From: Paenibacillus pectinilyticus
GTDB taxonomy: Bacteria; Bacillota; Bacilli; Paenibacillales; NBRC-103111
DNA: 64,000 bases
Assembly: GCF_001700435.1 (NCBI RefSeq)
Contig: NZ_LYPC01000002.1
Span: 236,614 to 300,613, forward strand
Direction of reading: 5' to 3'
This document shows, in pieces, positions 28,666-38,193 of this stretch (its first letter is position 1; each line of letters opens with the position of its first letter). A model generated the notes under the pieces. It was not told the origin of the DNA. It was given only the letters and a program-made list of their open reading frames with translations, and did no database searches. Position numbers and translations under genes: made by a program.

Positions 28666-30207
28666 TTAGCCCTCTTCAAAAGGCTGCTTCATCTTAATCA
28701 CTGTATGGATACGCAGTACCGCGGCGGCCACTTCACCAGCCGCTTGCAGCGCGTGAATTTTCACATCTGTCGGATCCACAATGCCCGCCTCTACAAAATC
28801 CGTGATCAGCCCCGTATCGCAATCGATCCCTAGGCTGTCCGTATCTTGAGCAAGTTGGGCCGCTTTCAGCTCTTCCACCTTCTCTAGTGGATTATAACCT
28901 GCATTCACCACGATTTGCGACAATGGCTTGCGCAGTGCCCCCGCGACAGCGGCTACACCGAAGCCCTCCATGCCTTTCATCGTCTCGCGCACGCGTTCCA
29001 AATCGTGAGCGACGGCCATCTCGGCCGCGCCGCCGCCGGGTAAGTACCCGCCGCGAACGGCGGCTTGAACGGCTGAGGCTGCGTCCTTCGCGATGCGCGA
29101 GCGCTCATGCGCCGCTTCGCGCGTTGCGGCGCCAACGATCACGGTCACGTGCTGCTCGCCGTGACCCTGCGCGACGCGCACGCGCTCTAGCCGCTCGTCA
29201 TACGCGGCATAGCCCGCGTGACCGAGCGCCGCGCTCAGCTCCGGCGCGCTCTTGCGCAGCGCCGTGCGCCGCACCGGCCTAGCGCCGGTGTGCTCGCTCA
29301 GCAGCTGCAGGTCCCTGCGGGACAGCCGCTGCATCACGAGGATGCCATGGTCGGAGCAGAACTGCTCCGCCTCAGGGTCAACCCCGCGGTCTGATGCGAT
29401 CAGACCGACGCCAAGCTCCAGCAGCGAGCCTAAGCTGCTGCGGAACTGCTCCCGGAGCTGCATGTAGCGCTGGAAGCCTGCCTCGGTGACCAGCGATTCC
29501 TCGCTGACCGCCTCAGGCTCCAGAGCATCATGCAGCACGAGGATGCGAGCATCTCGCCGCTCATGCTCGAGATGCAGGTTCATCGGCTTCTGGTTCAGCA
29601 GAATGCCGGTCCAGACCTCACTGCTCGCTTCTTCATGTGCGAGCACACTGTCTGCGAAACGATAGCCCTCTTCGCGCAGCTTCTCCTCGCCGACCGCTTC
29701 GGCCGCTTCGATGATGAGCCTCGCGATATCGGTCTGCTCTCGCCCAGCGGTGTAAGCGATCCGTTGCAGTGCGCGATCTGCCAAACTTTCAATAGCGCGA
29801 CTGCGGCCTTGTAAGCTCGCTACGGCTAATTCTATTCCTTGCAGCATGCCTGTGACAACTTTTGCCACTGGAACGCCGCGTGTAACCTGTGCGACACCTT
29901 CTTGGACCATCGCCCCTGCAAGAACAGTAGCCGTCGTAGTTCCATCGCCTATTTGGCGTTGTTGACTGCGTGCGACTTGAATCATCAATCTGGCAGCAGG
30001 ATGCGTGACATCCATCTTTTCCAAAATAGTGACGCCATCGTTCGTAATTATGACATCCCCTTGGCCGCCAACGAGCATCGTGTCCAGCCCTTTAGGACCT
30101 AGTGTGCCTTCGACAGCCGAGCATATCGCTCTGACTGCCGCAGCATTATTGACTAGCGTTGAGTAGCGATCTTCACCTTCACTGTGACCTGTCTTGATTC
30201 CACTCAT
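28666..30207 (-). CDS. Archaeal-like (group III) chaperonin in the hrcA-dnaK operon
   Basis: TCP-1/Cpn60 chaperonin of 513 residues, close to the group II/III thermosome pattern rather than GroEL. ATPase motifs: GTLGPKG (35-40), ITNDGVTIL (54-62), [10 protein letters not shown] (87-96), KDAAS with catalytic D375, LPGGGAAE (389-396) and [14 protein letters not shown] (477-490). The catalytic aspartates D57, D88 and D375 are kept. [19 protein letters not shown] (241-259) fits the helical protrusion that replaces GroES. The ATG at 30207 overlaps the hrcA stop (ATGA); a longer frame would lie inside hrcA. Bases about 28950-29790 are very GC-rich. Such chaperonins in bacterial dnaK operons are known (Carboxydothermus). 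Confidence 0.92.
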   Translation of the reverse strand: MSGIKTGHSEGEDRYSTLVNNAAAVRAICSAVEGTLGPKGLDTMLVGGQGDVIITNDGVTILEKMDVTHPAARLMIQVARSQQRQIGDGTTTATVLAGAMVQEGVAQVTRGVPVAKVVTGMLQGIELAVASLQGRSRAIESLADRALQRIAYTAGREQTDIARLIIEAAEAVGEEKLREEGYRFADSVLAHEEASSEVWTGILLNQKPMNLHLEHERRDARILVLHDALEPEAVSEESLVTEAGFQRYMQLREQFRSSLGSLLELGVGLIASDRGVDPEAEQFCSDHGILVMQRLSRRDLQLLSEHTGARPVRRTALRKSAPELSAALGHAGYAAYDERLERVRVAQGHGEQHVTVIVGAATREAAHERSRIAKDAASAVQAAVRGGYLPGGGAAEMAVAHDLERVRETMKGMEGFGVAAVAGALRKPLSQIVVNAGYNPLEKVEELKAAQLAQDTDSLGIDCDTGLITDFVEAGIVDPTDVKIHALQAAGEVAAAVLRIHTVIKMKQPFEEG

Positions 30208-31232
30208 TTGCCGTACCAACGTCCTAGGACCAGTTCCATATGCTTCGATAGATGCTCCATTAAACCGATGACTCTGCCATACTCCATGCGCGTAGGCCCA
30301 AGAATGCCAATTGTACCTAGCGGCGTTCCACCTATTGAATAAGAGGCTGTGATTAAACTGCAATTCGATATCGCTTCAATACTATTTTCAGCACCAATTT
30401 TGATCTCGATGCCTTCGTTGGATGGGGTAAATAACTTGATCAGGGTCGGCGCTTCTTCTAGCAGATCAAAAATACTCTTCACTTTCTCCACATCCTTAAA
30501 CTCAGGCTGTGTCAGCATATTCGTCATGCCGCTAAGAAAAACACGATCCTTCTCATCACTTTGCAGTACACTTTCCACCATGCCAAGCAGCTCTTGATAC
30601 CCATTGACATATTTACTTAACTCATTGGAAATCTCATTGTACAGCTTCGATTTAAACTGAACCAGCGGCACATTTTTAAGCCGTGTATTCAAAATATTGA
30701 CGACCTTCTCGATTTCGGACATTGGAATACCTTCTGGTATCGTCACTGTCTTATTCTCAACATGTCCTGTATTCATAACCAGAATCGCAACAGCTGTCGT
30801 CTCCGATATCGGGATGATTTGGATATGCTTCAAAGTCGTACTAAACACTTCAGGACCTAGCACAATCGATGTGTAATTCGTAAGGCTGGAGAGCATACCC
30901 GCAACATGCTGAATGACGCCTTCCATCTCTTGAATACGCTCAGCGAAAGCGCCCTTCATGGAATCCAAATCTTGCGTTTGCAAAGACCCATGCTGGAGCA
31001 AATGATCAACATAATAGCGATAACCTTTATGGGAAGGAATACGACCTGCGGACGTATGAGGCTGCTCAAGATAACCCATTTCTTCGAGATCAGACATCTC
31101 GTTGCGTATCGTTGCTGGACTAAACCCAACATTCCCACGCTTCGAAATACTTCGCGAACCAATCGGCTCCGCTGAACGGACGTAATCATCTATGATGGCA
31201 CTTAAAATCATGCGTTGGCGCTCTGTCAACAT
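30204..31232 (-). CDS. hrcA: Heat-inducible transcription repressor HrcA
   Basis: 342 residues. N-terminal winged helix (RQRMILSAIIDDYVRSAEPIGS, FSPATIRNEMSDLEEMGYL) and effector/dimer domain with EIEKVVNILN and the C-terminal GPTRMEYGRVIGLMEHLS. It binds CIRCE, which stands 42 bp upstream, so the operon is autoregulated. Its stop overlaps the ATG of the chaperonin gene. In the family, HrcA activity is tuned by GroE; here an archaeal-like chaperonin is its immediate neighbour. Confidence 0.97.
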   Translation of the reverse strand: MLTERQRMILSAIIDDYVRSAEPIGSRSISKRGNVGFSPATIRNEMSDLEEMGYLEQPHTSAGRIPSHKGYRYYVDHLLQHGSLQTQDLDSMKGAFAERIQEMEGVIQHVAGMLSSLTNYTSIVLGPEVFSTTLKHIQIIPISETTAVAILVMNTGHVENKTVTIPEGIPMSEIEKVVNILNTRLKNVPLVQFKSKLYNEISNELSKYVNGYQELLGMVESVLQSDEKDRVFLSGMTNMLTQPEFKDVEKVKSIFDLLEEAPTLIKLFTPSNEGIEIKIGAENSIEAISNCSLITASYSIGGTPLGTIGILGPTRMEYGRVIGLMEHLSKHMELVLGRWYGK

Positions 31233-31273
31233 GAGTACCTCTCCTCCTCACTTATCACTATTCGTTACTTTCG

Positions 31274-31300
31274 TTAGCACTCGTATTTAGTGAGTGCTAA
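31274..31300 (-). promoter_or_regulatory. CIRCE operator of the hrcA operon
   Basis: TTAGCACTC-N9-GAGTGCTAA, a perfect match to the CIRCE consensus with the canonical 9-bp spacer. It lies between the hrcA start codon and its promoter, in the early transcribed leader. Confidence 0.97.
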
Positions 31301-31310
31301 ATCCTAATAC

Positions 31311-31335
31311 AAAAATAACAGACCCTAAGGTCTGT
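31311..31335 (-). terminator. Terminator after the ArgA-like gene
   Basis: On the minus strand ACAGACC-TTAG-GGTCTGT followed by TATTTTT, starting 8 bp past the acetyltransferase stop. Its T-run coincides with the likely -10 of the hrcA promoter. Confidence 0.8.
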
Positions 31336-31341
31336 TGTCAA
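31312..31341 (-). promoter_or_regulatory. Probable sigma-A promoter of hrcA-chaperonin-grpE-dnaK-dnaJ
   Basis: Minus-strand TTGACA (31341-31336), 18-base spacer, TATTTT (31317-31312). A start about 7 bases on would put CIRCE immediately downstream, as in other hrcA operons. The spacer is the terminator hairpin of the preceding gene. The -10 is weak, so the exact position is uncertain. Confidence 0.5.
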
Positions 31342-31342
31342 G

Positions 31343-31816
31343 TCAATCCAAACGTTTAAGTACGGCGATTTCGTCGCAACAATACTGTTTTTTGCAATGC
31401 ATGCAATCTCGCCAAACCTTCTCCGGAAAAATCTCCTTCGGAACTAGTGTAAAGCCGTTTTTTTGGAAGAATGCAACTTCATACGTAAGTGCCATAACTT
31501 TAATGATGCCTTGGCTTCTTGCCTCTTCAACTAAGAAATTAACGAGCTTACCGCCGATACCCTGCCCTTTGTAGCCAGGCGTCATCCCAAGTGAGCGAAT
31601 CTCAACAAGATCTGGCCCTAACCTCGTCAGTGAACCACAGCCAATTAATAAGCCGTCAAATTCCGCGACAACAAATGTATCAATCTGCTCCTCGAGCATT
31701 TCTCGGCTGCGCGGCAGCATAATGCCTTGCTTCGCATACCCTTGTATAATTTCATAAAGCTTCTCAATATCATTCACGGAAGCTTTTCTTACAGACACCG
31801 TAGTTGATGTATTCAC
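31343..31816 (-). CDS. GNAT N-acetyltransferase, short ArgA-like
   Basis: About 157 residues. The GNAT acetyl-CoA loop is SLGMTPGYKGQGIGGKLV, followed by ALTYEVAFFQKNGF. The Cys-rich end, VWRDCMHCKKQYCCDEIA, is typical of short stand-alone N-acetylglutamate synthase-like proteins, so glutamate acetylation in arginine synthesis is possible. No arg genes are nearby. I prefer GTG at 31816, with GGTGGGA upstream. The ATG at 31855 would add 13 residues without a ribosome site. Confidence 0.82.
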   Translation of the reverse strand: MNTSTTVSVRKASVNDIEKLYEIIQGYAKQGIMLPRSREMLEEQIDTFVVAEFDGLLIGCGSLTRLGPDLVEIRSLGMTPGYKGQGIGGKLVNFLVEEARSQGIIKVMALTYEVAFFQKNGFTLVPKEIFPEKVWRDCMHCKKQYCCDEIAVLKRLD

Positions 31817-31957
31817 GTTTATCCCACCAATCGCACAAAAATGCATAAAAGCCACGCTAGCGCCCTGCGGCTTTCCGCTGTTTCGCTTGTGGATTCATGT
31901 ATAAATATACAACAATGCGTATAAATGCACAAGCGTTTTTTGCTGAAAAGGCTGGTC

Positions 31958-33109
31958 TTACGTTAGAAATGAAGCGAATACTTCATTGCCCAGTAATATG
32001 CCATGTTTGGACAACCGATAGCCATCGGACGTTTGTTCAAGTAACCCTTTGCTCAACCAACCCTGCAAGGTATCACCAAATTGGGATTCAATCGTAATGC
32101 CGAATTGATCCATAAAATCCTTATTCCGCACACCCTCAAGTAAACGCAGTCCCACCATCATGAAATCTTCCATGGCTTCCTGCGGCGTTACTTCGAATTG
32201 TTCCATGATCGGCAAACCTAGTTTGGTCGCATCAATGTAAGGCTGAATTCCTTTTACGTTCACGTGGCGTTGCCCATTCATATAACCATGCGCACCTGCG
32301 CCGAGCCCATAATAGGAACGATTACGCCAATATTGTGTGTTGTGTCTGCTCTCACGACCAGGTTTAGCAAAGTTGCTGATTTCATATTGCTTGTAACCCG
32401 CTCCTTCTAACCTTCTCATGATGAGCTCGTACATATCAACTTCCTCATCCTCACTTGGGAGTGGCAATTGATTTTTATTGAACAAGGTATGGAAGAGTGT
32501 ATTCTCTTCGACTTTGAGGCTATAGATGGAATAATGCTGCAGGTCCAAAGATAATGCCTCATCTAAAGTAGCCTGCATAATTTCTACCGTTTGCTTGGGA
32601 AGCCCAAACATCAAATCAATCGATAGATTATCGAAGCCAAGCTTCTTCGCATTCGCGATGCTTCTATGCACATCTTCTGTATTGTGAATACGGCCGATTG
32701 CCGCCAAAATGTCATTGTTAAATGACTGCACACCAAAGCTAATCCGGTTCACACCGCCAGCTTTCATCACAGCCAGCTTATCTTCGTCTGTCGTACCTGG
32801 ATTGGCTTCCATGGAGAACTCGACTTCCGCGCTGTCCGCAGGGAAATAAGTACGCACGATGCGAAGAAATCTCTCCATTTGATCCGGCAGAAGGACTGTA
32901 GGGGTTCCGCCGCCTACGAAGATCGTCTCCACCTTTTGAGGAGGATTCGTGCGTACTGTGAGTTCCATCTCCCGCTCAAGCGCATCTAGATATTCCATGA
33001 CAGGCTGTCCTTTGAGGACGTAGGAATTGAAATCGCAGTAATGACATTTATTTGTGCAAAATGGGATATGAATGTACACCGCTGTTGGCGTTGTATAGTT
33101 TACTAACAT
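31958..33109 (-). CDS. hemW: Heme chaperone HemW (radical SAM)
   Basis: 383 residues. Radical-SAM motif CTNKCHYCDF near residue 23, preceded by YIHIPF, then GGGTPT, SMEANPGT and GVQSFN. The C-terminal HemN-like domain includes YWRNRSYYGLGAGAHG. The CxxxCxxC form without the extra N-terminal region fits HemW rather than coproporphyrinogen dehydrogenase HemN. The start is the ATG at 33109, behind AAAGGAA. It lies 125 bp after lepA, in the order found in B. subtilis. Confidence 0.94.
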   Translation of the reverse strand: MLVNYTTPTAVYIHIPFCTNKCHYCDFNSYVLKGQPVMEYLDALEREMELTVRTNPPQKVETIFVGGGTPTVLLPDQMERFLRIVRTYFPADSAEVEFSMEANPGTTDEDKLAVMKAGGVNRISFGVQSFNNDILAAIGRIHNTEDVHRSIANAKKLGFDNLSIDLMFGLPKQTVEIMQATLDEALSLDLQHYSIYSLKVEENTLFHTLFNKNQLPLPSEDEEVDMYELIMRRLEGAGYKQYEISNFAKPGRESRHNTQYWRNRSYYGLGAGAHGYMNGQRHVNVKGIQPYIDATKLGLPIMEQFEVTPQEAMEDFMMVGLRLLEGVRNKDFMDQFGITIESQFGDTLQGWLSKGLLEQTSDGYRLSKHGILLGNEVFASFLT

Positions 33110-33234
33110 AGGAGTATTCCTTTCTAACTGCGATCTGTCGATCCATTTGAGACGCATGAATTATTCAAGGTCATCTATTGAGAAAAAGCCAAGGGACAGC
33201 GTCTGCTGCCACCCCAGCTTTTGATTCCTTACTT

Positions 33235-35049
33235 CTATTCGTCGATTTTCAGAACAGCCATGAACGCTTCTTGCGGCACCTCTACGCTGCCGACCTGTTT
33301 CATGCGTTTCTTACCTTCTTTTTGCTTGTCCAGCAATTTACGTTTACGCGAAATATCTCCGCCGTAACACTTCGCAAGTACGTTCTTACGCATCGCTTTA
33401 ACCGTCTCACGCGCCACGATTTTCTGTCCAATCGCCGCTTGAATCGGCACTTCAAACATTTGCCGCGGGATAAGCTCTTTCAGCTTATCACAAATGATTT
33501 TGCCGCGGTGGTACGCCGTATCTCTGTGAACGATGAAGGAAAGTGCATCCACTTGCTCGGAATTGAGCAAGATGTCCATTTTCACGAGATTGGATTTCTT
33601 ATATCCGGAAACTTCATAGTCGAATGACGCATATCCTTTGGTACGTGATTTCAGCATATCAAAGAAATCGTAGACGATTTCTGATAACGGAATCTCGTAT
33701 GTCAACGTAACACGATTCGTATCTAAGTATTCCATATTCAAATATTCGCCGCGTTTGCCTTGGCACAGCTCCATAATGGTACCTACATAATCATTCGGCA
33801 CAATAACGGAAGCTTTCACATAAGGTTCTTCCACGAAATCAATCCGTTGCGGATCTGGATAGTTGGATGGGTTATCGATATCGATCACATCGCCATTCGT
33901 CAATGTAATTCGGTAGATAACACTTGGTGCCGTTGTAATCAGTGGAATATTGAACTCACGTTCAATCCGCTCTTGAATGATTTCCATATGTAAGAGTCCT
34001 AAGAATCCACAACGGAAGCCAAAGCCCAATGCCGTTGACGTTTCTGGCTCAAAGCGCAGGGAAGCATCATTCAGTTCTAATTTTTGCAGCGCTTCACGAA
34101 GATCATTGTAATCTGTCGTTTCGATTGGGTACAATCCGCAGAACACCATTGGATTGATCCGACGGTAACCAGGCAAGGCATCCGGTGAAGGACGATCTGC
34201 TTCCGTTACCGTGTCACCGACACGGGTGTCTCCGACATTTTTAATACCAGCCACGATAAAACCAACGTCTCCAACTTCAAGTGAAGGAACGGATGACATT
34301 CTTGGTTTGAACGCACCAACCTCAATGACTTCAAACACCTTGTTTGTCGCCATCATTTTGATTTTGGAGCCTGCTTTGATCGAGCCATCCACGACACGCA
34401 CATACACGATGACACCTTTGTAGCTATCGTAATGGGAGTCGAAAATTAAAGCCTTCAATGGAGCGTCAGGATTACCTTGCGGTGCCGGTACCTTCAAGCA
34501 AATTTGCTCGATGATATCTTTGATCCCGATACCCGACTTCGCTGAGGCAAGAACAGCATCGCTGGCATCAAGCCCGATCACGTCTTCGATCTCTTGCTTC
34601 ACTTTCTCCGGGTCCGCGCTTGGTAAGTCAATTTTATTAATGACTGGTAAAATTTCTAAATTATTTTCCAATGCGAGATATACGTTTGCTAGTGTTTGGG
34701 CCTCAATCCCTTGCGCCGCATCCACAACCAACAGAGCGCCTTCACAAGCAGCGAGGCTTCGTGATACCTCATACGTAAAGTCTACGTGTCCTGGTGTGTC
34801 AATCAGGTTAAGAATATAATCGACACCATCATCCGCACGGTAAGCCAATCTTACCGCTTGCAGCTTGATTGTAATCCCCCGTTCGCGCTCCAGATCCATC
34901 TGGTCGAGAACTTGCTCTTGCATCTCACGTGTTGACAATGCACCTGTATATTCCAGAATGCGATCCGCAAGTGTAGACTTGCCGTGATCGATATGAGCAA
35001 TAATTGAAAAGTTGCGAATTCTTTGTTGTCTTTCTCGAATGTCCGTCAT
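33235..35049 (-). CDS. lepA: Elongation factor 4 (LepA)
   Basis: Ribosome-associated GTPase of 604 residues. G1 AHIDHGKST (18-26), G2 region with RERGITIK, G3 DTPGHVDF, G4 [12 protein letters not shown]-like domains II, III and V follow, and the LepA-specific C terminus ends [20 protein letters not shown]. Complete and typical in length. Confidence 0.98.
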   Translation of the reverse strand: MTDIRERQQRIRNFSIIAHIDHGKSTLADRILEYTGALSTREMQEQVLDQMDLERERGITIKLQAVRLAYRADDGVDYILNLIDTPGHVDFTYEVSRSLAACEGALLVVDAAQGIEAQTLANVYLALENNLEILPVINKIDLPSADPEKVKQEIEDVIGLDASDAVLASAKSGIGIKDIIEQICLKVPAPQGNPDAPLKALIFDSHYDSYKGVIVYVRVVDGSIKAGSKIKMMATNKVFEVIEVGAFKPRMSSVPSLEVGDVGFIVAGIKNVGDTRVGDTVTEADRPSPDALPGYRRINPMVFCGLYPIETTDYNDLREALQKLELNDASLRFEPETSTALGFGFRCGFLGLLHMEIIQERIEREFNIPLITTAPSVIYRITLTNGDVIDIDNPSNYPDPQRIDFVEEPYVKASVIVPNDYVGTIMELCQGKRGEYLNMEYLDTNRVTLTYEIPLSEIVYDFFDMLKSRTKGYASFDYEVSGYKKSNLVKMDILLNSEQVDALSFIVHRDTAYHRGKIICDKLKELIPRQMFEVPIQAAIGQKIVARETVKAMRKNVLAKCYGGDISRKRKLLDKQKEGKKRMKQVGSVEVPQEAFMAVLKIDE

Positions 35050-35122
35050 GCTAAAGACTAACCCCCACTACATGCAAATAATTTTCATTATAGCAGTTGT
35101 GTGAAGTTGGGGCAATGCACGC

Positions 35123-35518
35123 CTAACCTTTCCCCAAAACAGCATCAAATAACGAAACGAACAATTTAATGCCATAGTGCGCTGTGATCTGCAGCACTTC
35201 TCCTAATTTGTTCCCTACATGGTTCAAGGAATTATCGTGATCGGCGATCGGAACCACCTGCTGCTCAGCCGTTTGTTTCGACTTGTTTATGCCATCTTTG
35301 ACCGCTGCTGTAGGCGAGGGGGTAACGGTTACAGCCGTAGTCACTGTTTTGCCAGTCGTTTTCACAGCAGCTTCTTGTGCGATCGCTTTAGACGAAGGCT
35401 GAGGACCTTCAATACGTTCCATGCCGCTTGAAGCTAAGCTGACGCCGAACAAAATACAGAACAGCAGCAGCAAACCAAACAAGCTCACCTTGATATAAAA
35501 GTGCCTCAGCTTCATCAC
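35123..35518 (-). CDS. yqxA: YqxA-like protein (DUF3679)
   Basis: 131 residues: an N-terminal membrane span (about 10-30), a Thr/Val/Ala-rich linker, and a C-terminal amphipathic helix (NHVGNKLGEVLQITAHYGIKLF). Position between spoIIP and lepA is that of yqxA in B. subtilis, and the layout agrees. The function is unknown; the neighbourhood suggests a role linked to sporulation. Sequence similarity is limited, so the name rests partly on synteny. Confidence 0.75.
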   Translation of the reverse strand: MMKLRHFYIKVSLFGLLLLFCILFGVSLASSGMERIEGPQPSSKAIAQEAAVKTTGKTVTTAVTVTPSPTAAVKDGINKSKQTAEQQVVPIADHDNSLNHVGNKLGEVLQITAHYGIKLFVSLFDAVLGKG

Positions 35519-35585
35519 AATTCCTCCTATGTTTAAACTACAATACTTGCATGGTTAACCCACTGCTTTACTCAACATTGTTAAT

Positions 35586-36818
35586 TTATGATTTCTTTGG
35601 CGAACTAGCAGGAGCATCGACTTTCTTAGCATTTAAAATCACTTCTGAGATCGCTTCTGCCAACCAGTCTGTCGTCCGGTAACATTCTTCGAGGGTATTG
35701 TAAGGCCCGCCCACTTCAATCAAAATACTGTTCGGTGAAATGTTCTGATTATACAAACCATTGCCTTCACTGGCCTCTTTGGCATGGATGCCCTTCGAAA
35801 CGCCTGGATGCTTCTCTTCCAAAACTTGATGGATCTTGTTTGCAAACTCTTCATTCTGCTTCCAGTTCGGATTCTTACCACCAATGATGAAATACACCTG
35901 AGCCACATCTTTCCCATCAATCGTTACCGTTGTTTTGTTGCGAGCCGCTGAATCCCGGTGTATATCGAAGAAATAATTCAAATCTTGATGTGCGGACATC
36001 GCATCCTGCAGAGTTTTCAACGAATATTTGTAAGAGTACGGATATTCAAAGTTTTTGACTGTACTTGGGTACACGGTTTCGGAATGAACAGCGCCAATCC
36101 CGTCTTTTTCGAGATTCTGAGCAAGCCGCTGACCTACGGAAATGATATTCACCTTATCGCTGTAAGCTTTATCAGGATCAGTTACACCCTTTAATTCTGG
36201 TAAAAAGGATTCATTGCTATGCGTTTGATAGATAAAAGCGATATTATCACCAGCAGTTTTCGGCGGTTGTCCAACTGGATTTGTTGAAGGCGCTGCACTC
36301 GTGGTTGGCGAAGGCTCTGCAGATGCAGTAGGAAGCGGATTAAGAACCTCCTGCTCCAAATCTTTCGAATCTGGATTATAGTAATCAATCGGTGAACTTG
36401 GATTGGTTGCACTCCCTCTTACCAGTACAGTGGATTGCGTTGCATCCATCCCTGGCACCTCACTAGCTACCAAGCTCTTCGGATCACTTGGATTAATATC
36501 CGTTAGGAATTGAAAAGCAAAGTGAAACACATTGTGCTGGGAGAAGGTAAATTTTTTCTGATCCTTATTTAAATGAGGGACTTCCATACCCAGCATATCG
36601 ATAAAAAACTGATTCGTGACGGAAGCGGCGAGACCTTTCATGGATGAAACCGGCGACGTTGTCATTAAATTGCTTTGCAGGACGCCACCCAGCCCGATTA
36701 GAACAAAGAGAGCTAAGGTCGAGGTGCTGAGTACAATGAACGTTTTCCCGACGGAACTGGCGCTCTGAAAGGTTTTGCGAACTTCGCTGAGATTCCAAGT
36801 GGCTGATGTCCATTTCAT
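35586..36818 (-). CDS. spoIIP: Stage II sporulation protein P
   Basis: Peptidoglycan amidase/endopeptidase of the DMP machine that drives engulfment; 410 residues. N-terminal span (about 28-50), a long extracellular part with a Pro/Thr/Ser linker (about 160-185), and the catalytic domain with FIYQTHSNESFLPEL, DIHRDSAARN and LIEVGGPYNTLEEC. An AGGAGG precedes the ATG at 36818. It follows gpr by 181 bp, as in B. subtilis. Confidence 0.96.
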   Translation of the reverse strand: MKWTSATWNLSEVRKTFQSASSVGKTFIVLSTSTLALFVLIGLGGVLQSNLMTTSPVSSMKGLAASVTNQFFIDMLGMEVPHLNKDQKKFTFSQHNVFHFAFQFLTDINPSDPKSLVASEVPGMDATQSTVLVRGSATNPSSPIDYYNPDSKDLEQEVLNPLPTASAEPSPTTSAAPSTNPVGQPPKTAGDNIAFIYQTHSNESFLPELKGVTDPDKAYSDKVNIISVGQRLAQNLEKDGIGAVHSETVYPSTVKNFEYPYSYKYSLKTLQDAMSAHQDLNYFFDIHRDSAARNKTTVTIDGKDVAQVYFIIGGKNPNWKQNEEFANKIHQVLEEKHPGVSKGIHAKEASEGNGLYNQNISPNSILIEVGGPYNTLEECYRTTDWLAEAISEVILNAKKVDAPASSPKKS

Positions 36819-36950
36819 AGTCTGATTCCTCCTAAACTATCTTAATTCAATCTATGAAACGAGCCTGAACGATAGAACCCATTTCACTAGATTTTTTTGA
36901 TAGAGGAGGTTTCAGTAGGAAACCCGGCTAATTTATGCTTCCCCCCGACG

Positions 36951-36990
36951 ACAAAAAGAACCGCGCCCGCCCTCCAGCAGACCCAGTTCT
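36951..36990 (-). terminator. Possible weak terminator after gpr
   Basis: On the minus strand AGAACTG and CGGTTCT flank a 20-base GC-rich loop, followed by TTTTTG. One mismatch and a large loop make it weak. Partial read-through from gpr into spoIIP is likely. Confidence 0.4.
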
Positions 36991-36999
36991 CCTATTTAG

Positions 37000-37998
37000 T
37001 TAGTGCGTGTAAGCAGCCACGTTATCGACATCCACAGCATCATGCAGCGCCGCATTCAGGCCGCTGGCAATGATATTGGCAATGTCCTCGATAAATTGAT
37101 CGATTTCCTTTGGTGTAACGAGCAGATCGTGTCCTACAGGGTTTAGCACTTCTTTAACCAGCTGCAACCGCTCTTCTTCATTGATATTGTCTAAGAGTCC
37201 AAAGATCTGGCCCGTATTGCTCGTTTGCCCGCTGAAATGCTTCTGCATCAGATCAAATGCATTATTTACAATCGTCGATGCATACACGACAGTCGGTACG
37301 CCAATCGCAATGACGGGAATCCCGAGATTCTCCTTCGTCAACCCTTTGCGCTTGTTGCCGATCCCAGAGCCAGGATGGATCCCCGTGTCCGCAATTTGAA
37401 TCGTCGTGTTGACACGATCCAAAGATCTGGAGGCGAGCGCATCGATGGCGATGATGAAATCAGGCTTCGATTTATCAACGATCCCCTGTACAATATCACT
37501 GCTTTCAATCCCCGTTGTGCCCAGTACCCCTGGCGCCACGGCACTGACTGCACGATATCCTGGGCTGACATCTTCGGGAACCAGTTCAAAATAATGTCTT
37601 GTCACCATGACATTCTCCACTACAAGCGGCCCCAGCGCATCGGGCGTTACATTGCCATTGCCCAGTCCAATAATAAGCGCTTTTGCATTTTTGGGAATGC
37701 CAATCTGCCTTAGAAACTGCTCAAACTCCTGAGCAAGCTTCGTAGCAACGCGATCCTGGAGCTGGCTGTCCTTCTCCCGCAGTGCAGGCACTTCAATCGT
37801 TATATAATGACCCAGAAGCTTACCGAGCGCTTTGGAGCCTTCTTCGTTCAATACATTGATTTTGGTCACGCGAATCCCATTCTCCCGTGTAAACTCCTGT
37901 TCAATTCCAGGAATCGGTTGTCCTTGATTGGCCGCGTGTGCCATATCCCTTGCATCGAGCGCAAGATCCGTTTGTGTGTTAAAATTGCTTAAATCCAT
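37000..37998 (-). CDS. gpr: Spore protease GPR
   Basis: Aspartic-type endopeptidase that degrades small acid-soluble spore proteins at germination; 332 residues. It starts MDLSNFNTQTDLALDARDM. The EFTREN segment is near the expected propeptide cleavage. Core: LIIGLGNGNVTPDALGP, APGVLGTTGIESSD, DFIIAIDALASRS and HPGSGIGNKRKG. The ATG at 37998 lies behind AAAGGGG. A sigma-G-like promoter stands upstream. Divergent from rpsT, as in B. subtilis. Confidence 0.97.
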   Translation of the reverse strand: MDLSNFNTQTDLALDARDMAHAANQGQPIPGIEQEFTRENGIRVTKINVLNEEGSKALGKLLGHYITIEVPALREKDSQLQDRVATKLAQEFEQFLRQIGIPKNAKALIIGLGNGNVTPDALGPLVVENVMVTRHYFELVPEDVSPGYRAVSAVAPGVLGTTGIESSDIVQGIVDKSKPDFIIAIDALASRSLDRVNTTIQIADTGIHPGSGIGNKRKGLTKENLGIPVIAIGVPTVVYASTIVNNAFDLMQKHFSGQTSNTGQIFGLLDNINEEERLQLVKEVLNPVGHDLLVTPKEIDQFIEDIANIIASGLNAALHDAVDVDNVAAYTH

Positions 37999-38032
37999 TG
38001 GAGGTCCCCTTTCACACGTCAATTGCATCTCT

Positions 38033-38062
38033 TATTGTGTGACAGATTCCAATCGCTTATGC
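38033..38062 (-). promoter_or_regulatory. Sigma-G-like promoter of gpr
   Basis: Minus strand GCATA (38062-38058), 18-base spacer, CACAATA (38039-38033), close to the sigma-G consensus (one mismatch at the third -10 base). It is 35 bases before the ATG. B. subtilis gpr is known to be expressed by sigma-G. Confidence 0.6.
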
Positions 38063-38087
38063 AGAGAAGAAGACCACTGAAAACCTA

Positions 38088-38126
38088 TTGACAGCTCTTG
38101 CATTTTCAAATATTGCATGGTAGAAT
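38088..38126 (+). promoter_or_regulatory. Promoter region of rpsT, two overlapping candidates
   Basis: TTGACA (38088) with 17 bases to TATTGC (38111), and TTGCAT (38098) with 17 bases to TAGAAT (38121), the latter with a TGn extension. Both face rpsT, about 70-80 bases before its ATG. Confidence 0.65.
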
Positions 38127-38193
38127 ACTTAAAGTTGTCAGCAAACATACAAATGTAACGTTGATCGTGTTTTGTAAGTAGGAGGTGAATTTC

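Noticed and set aside
28887..29282. 131-residue Arg-rich reading frame on the plus strand
   Set aside because: Antisense to the GC-rich part of the chaperonin gene. Its Arg/Pro/Ser/Ala composition is what GC-rich antisense DNA gives, and it has no ribosome site.
30208..30363. N-terminal extension of the chaperonin to an upstream ATG
   Set aside because: The extra residues lie in another frame of hrcA and do not resemble any chaperonin. The ATG overlapping the hrcA stop gives the correct family length.
31958..33109. Coproporphyrinogen dehydrogenase HemN
   Set aside because: Length near 383, the N terminus beginning shortly before HIPFCTNKC, and the location beside lepA and hrcA match HemW, which does not make heme itself.
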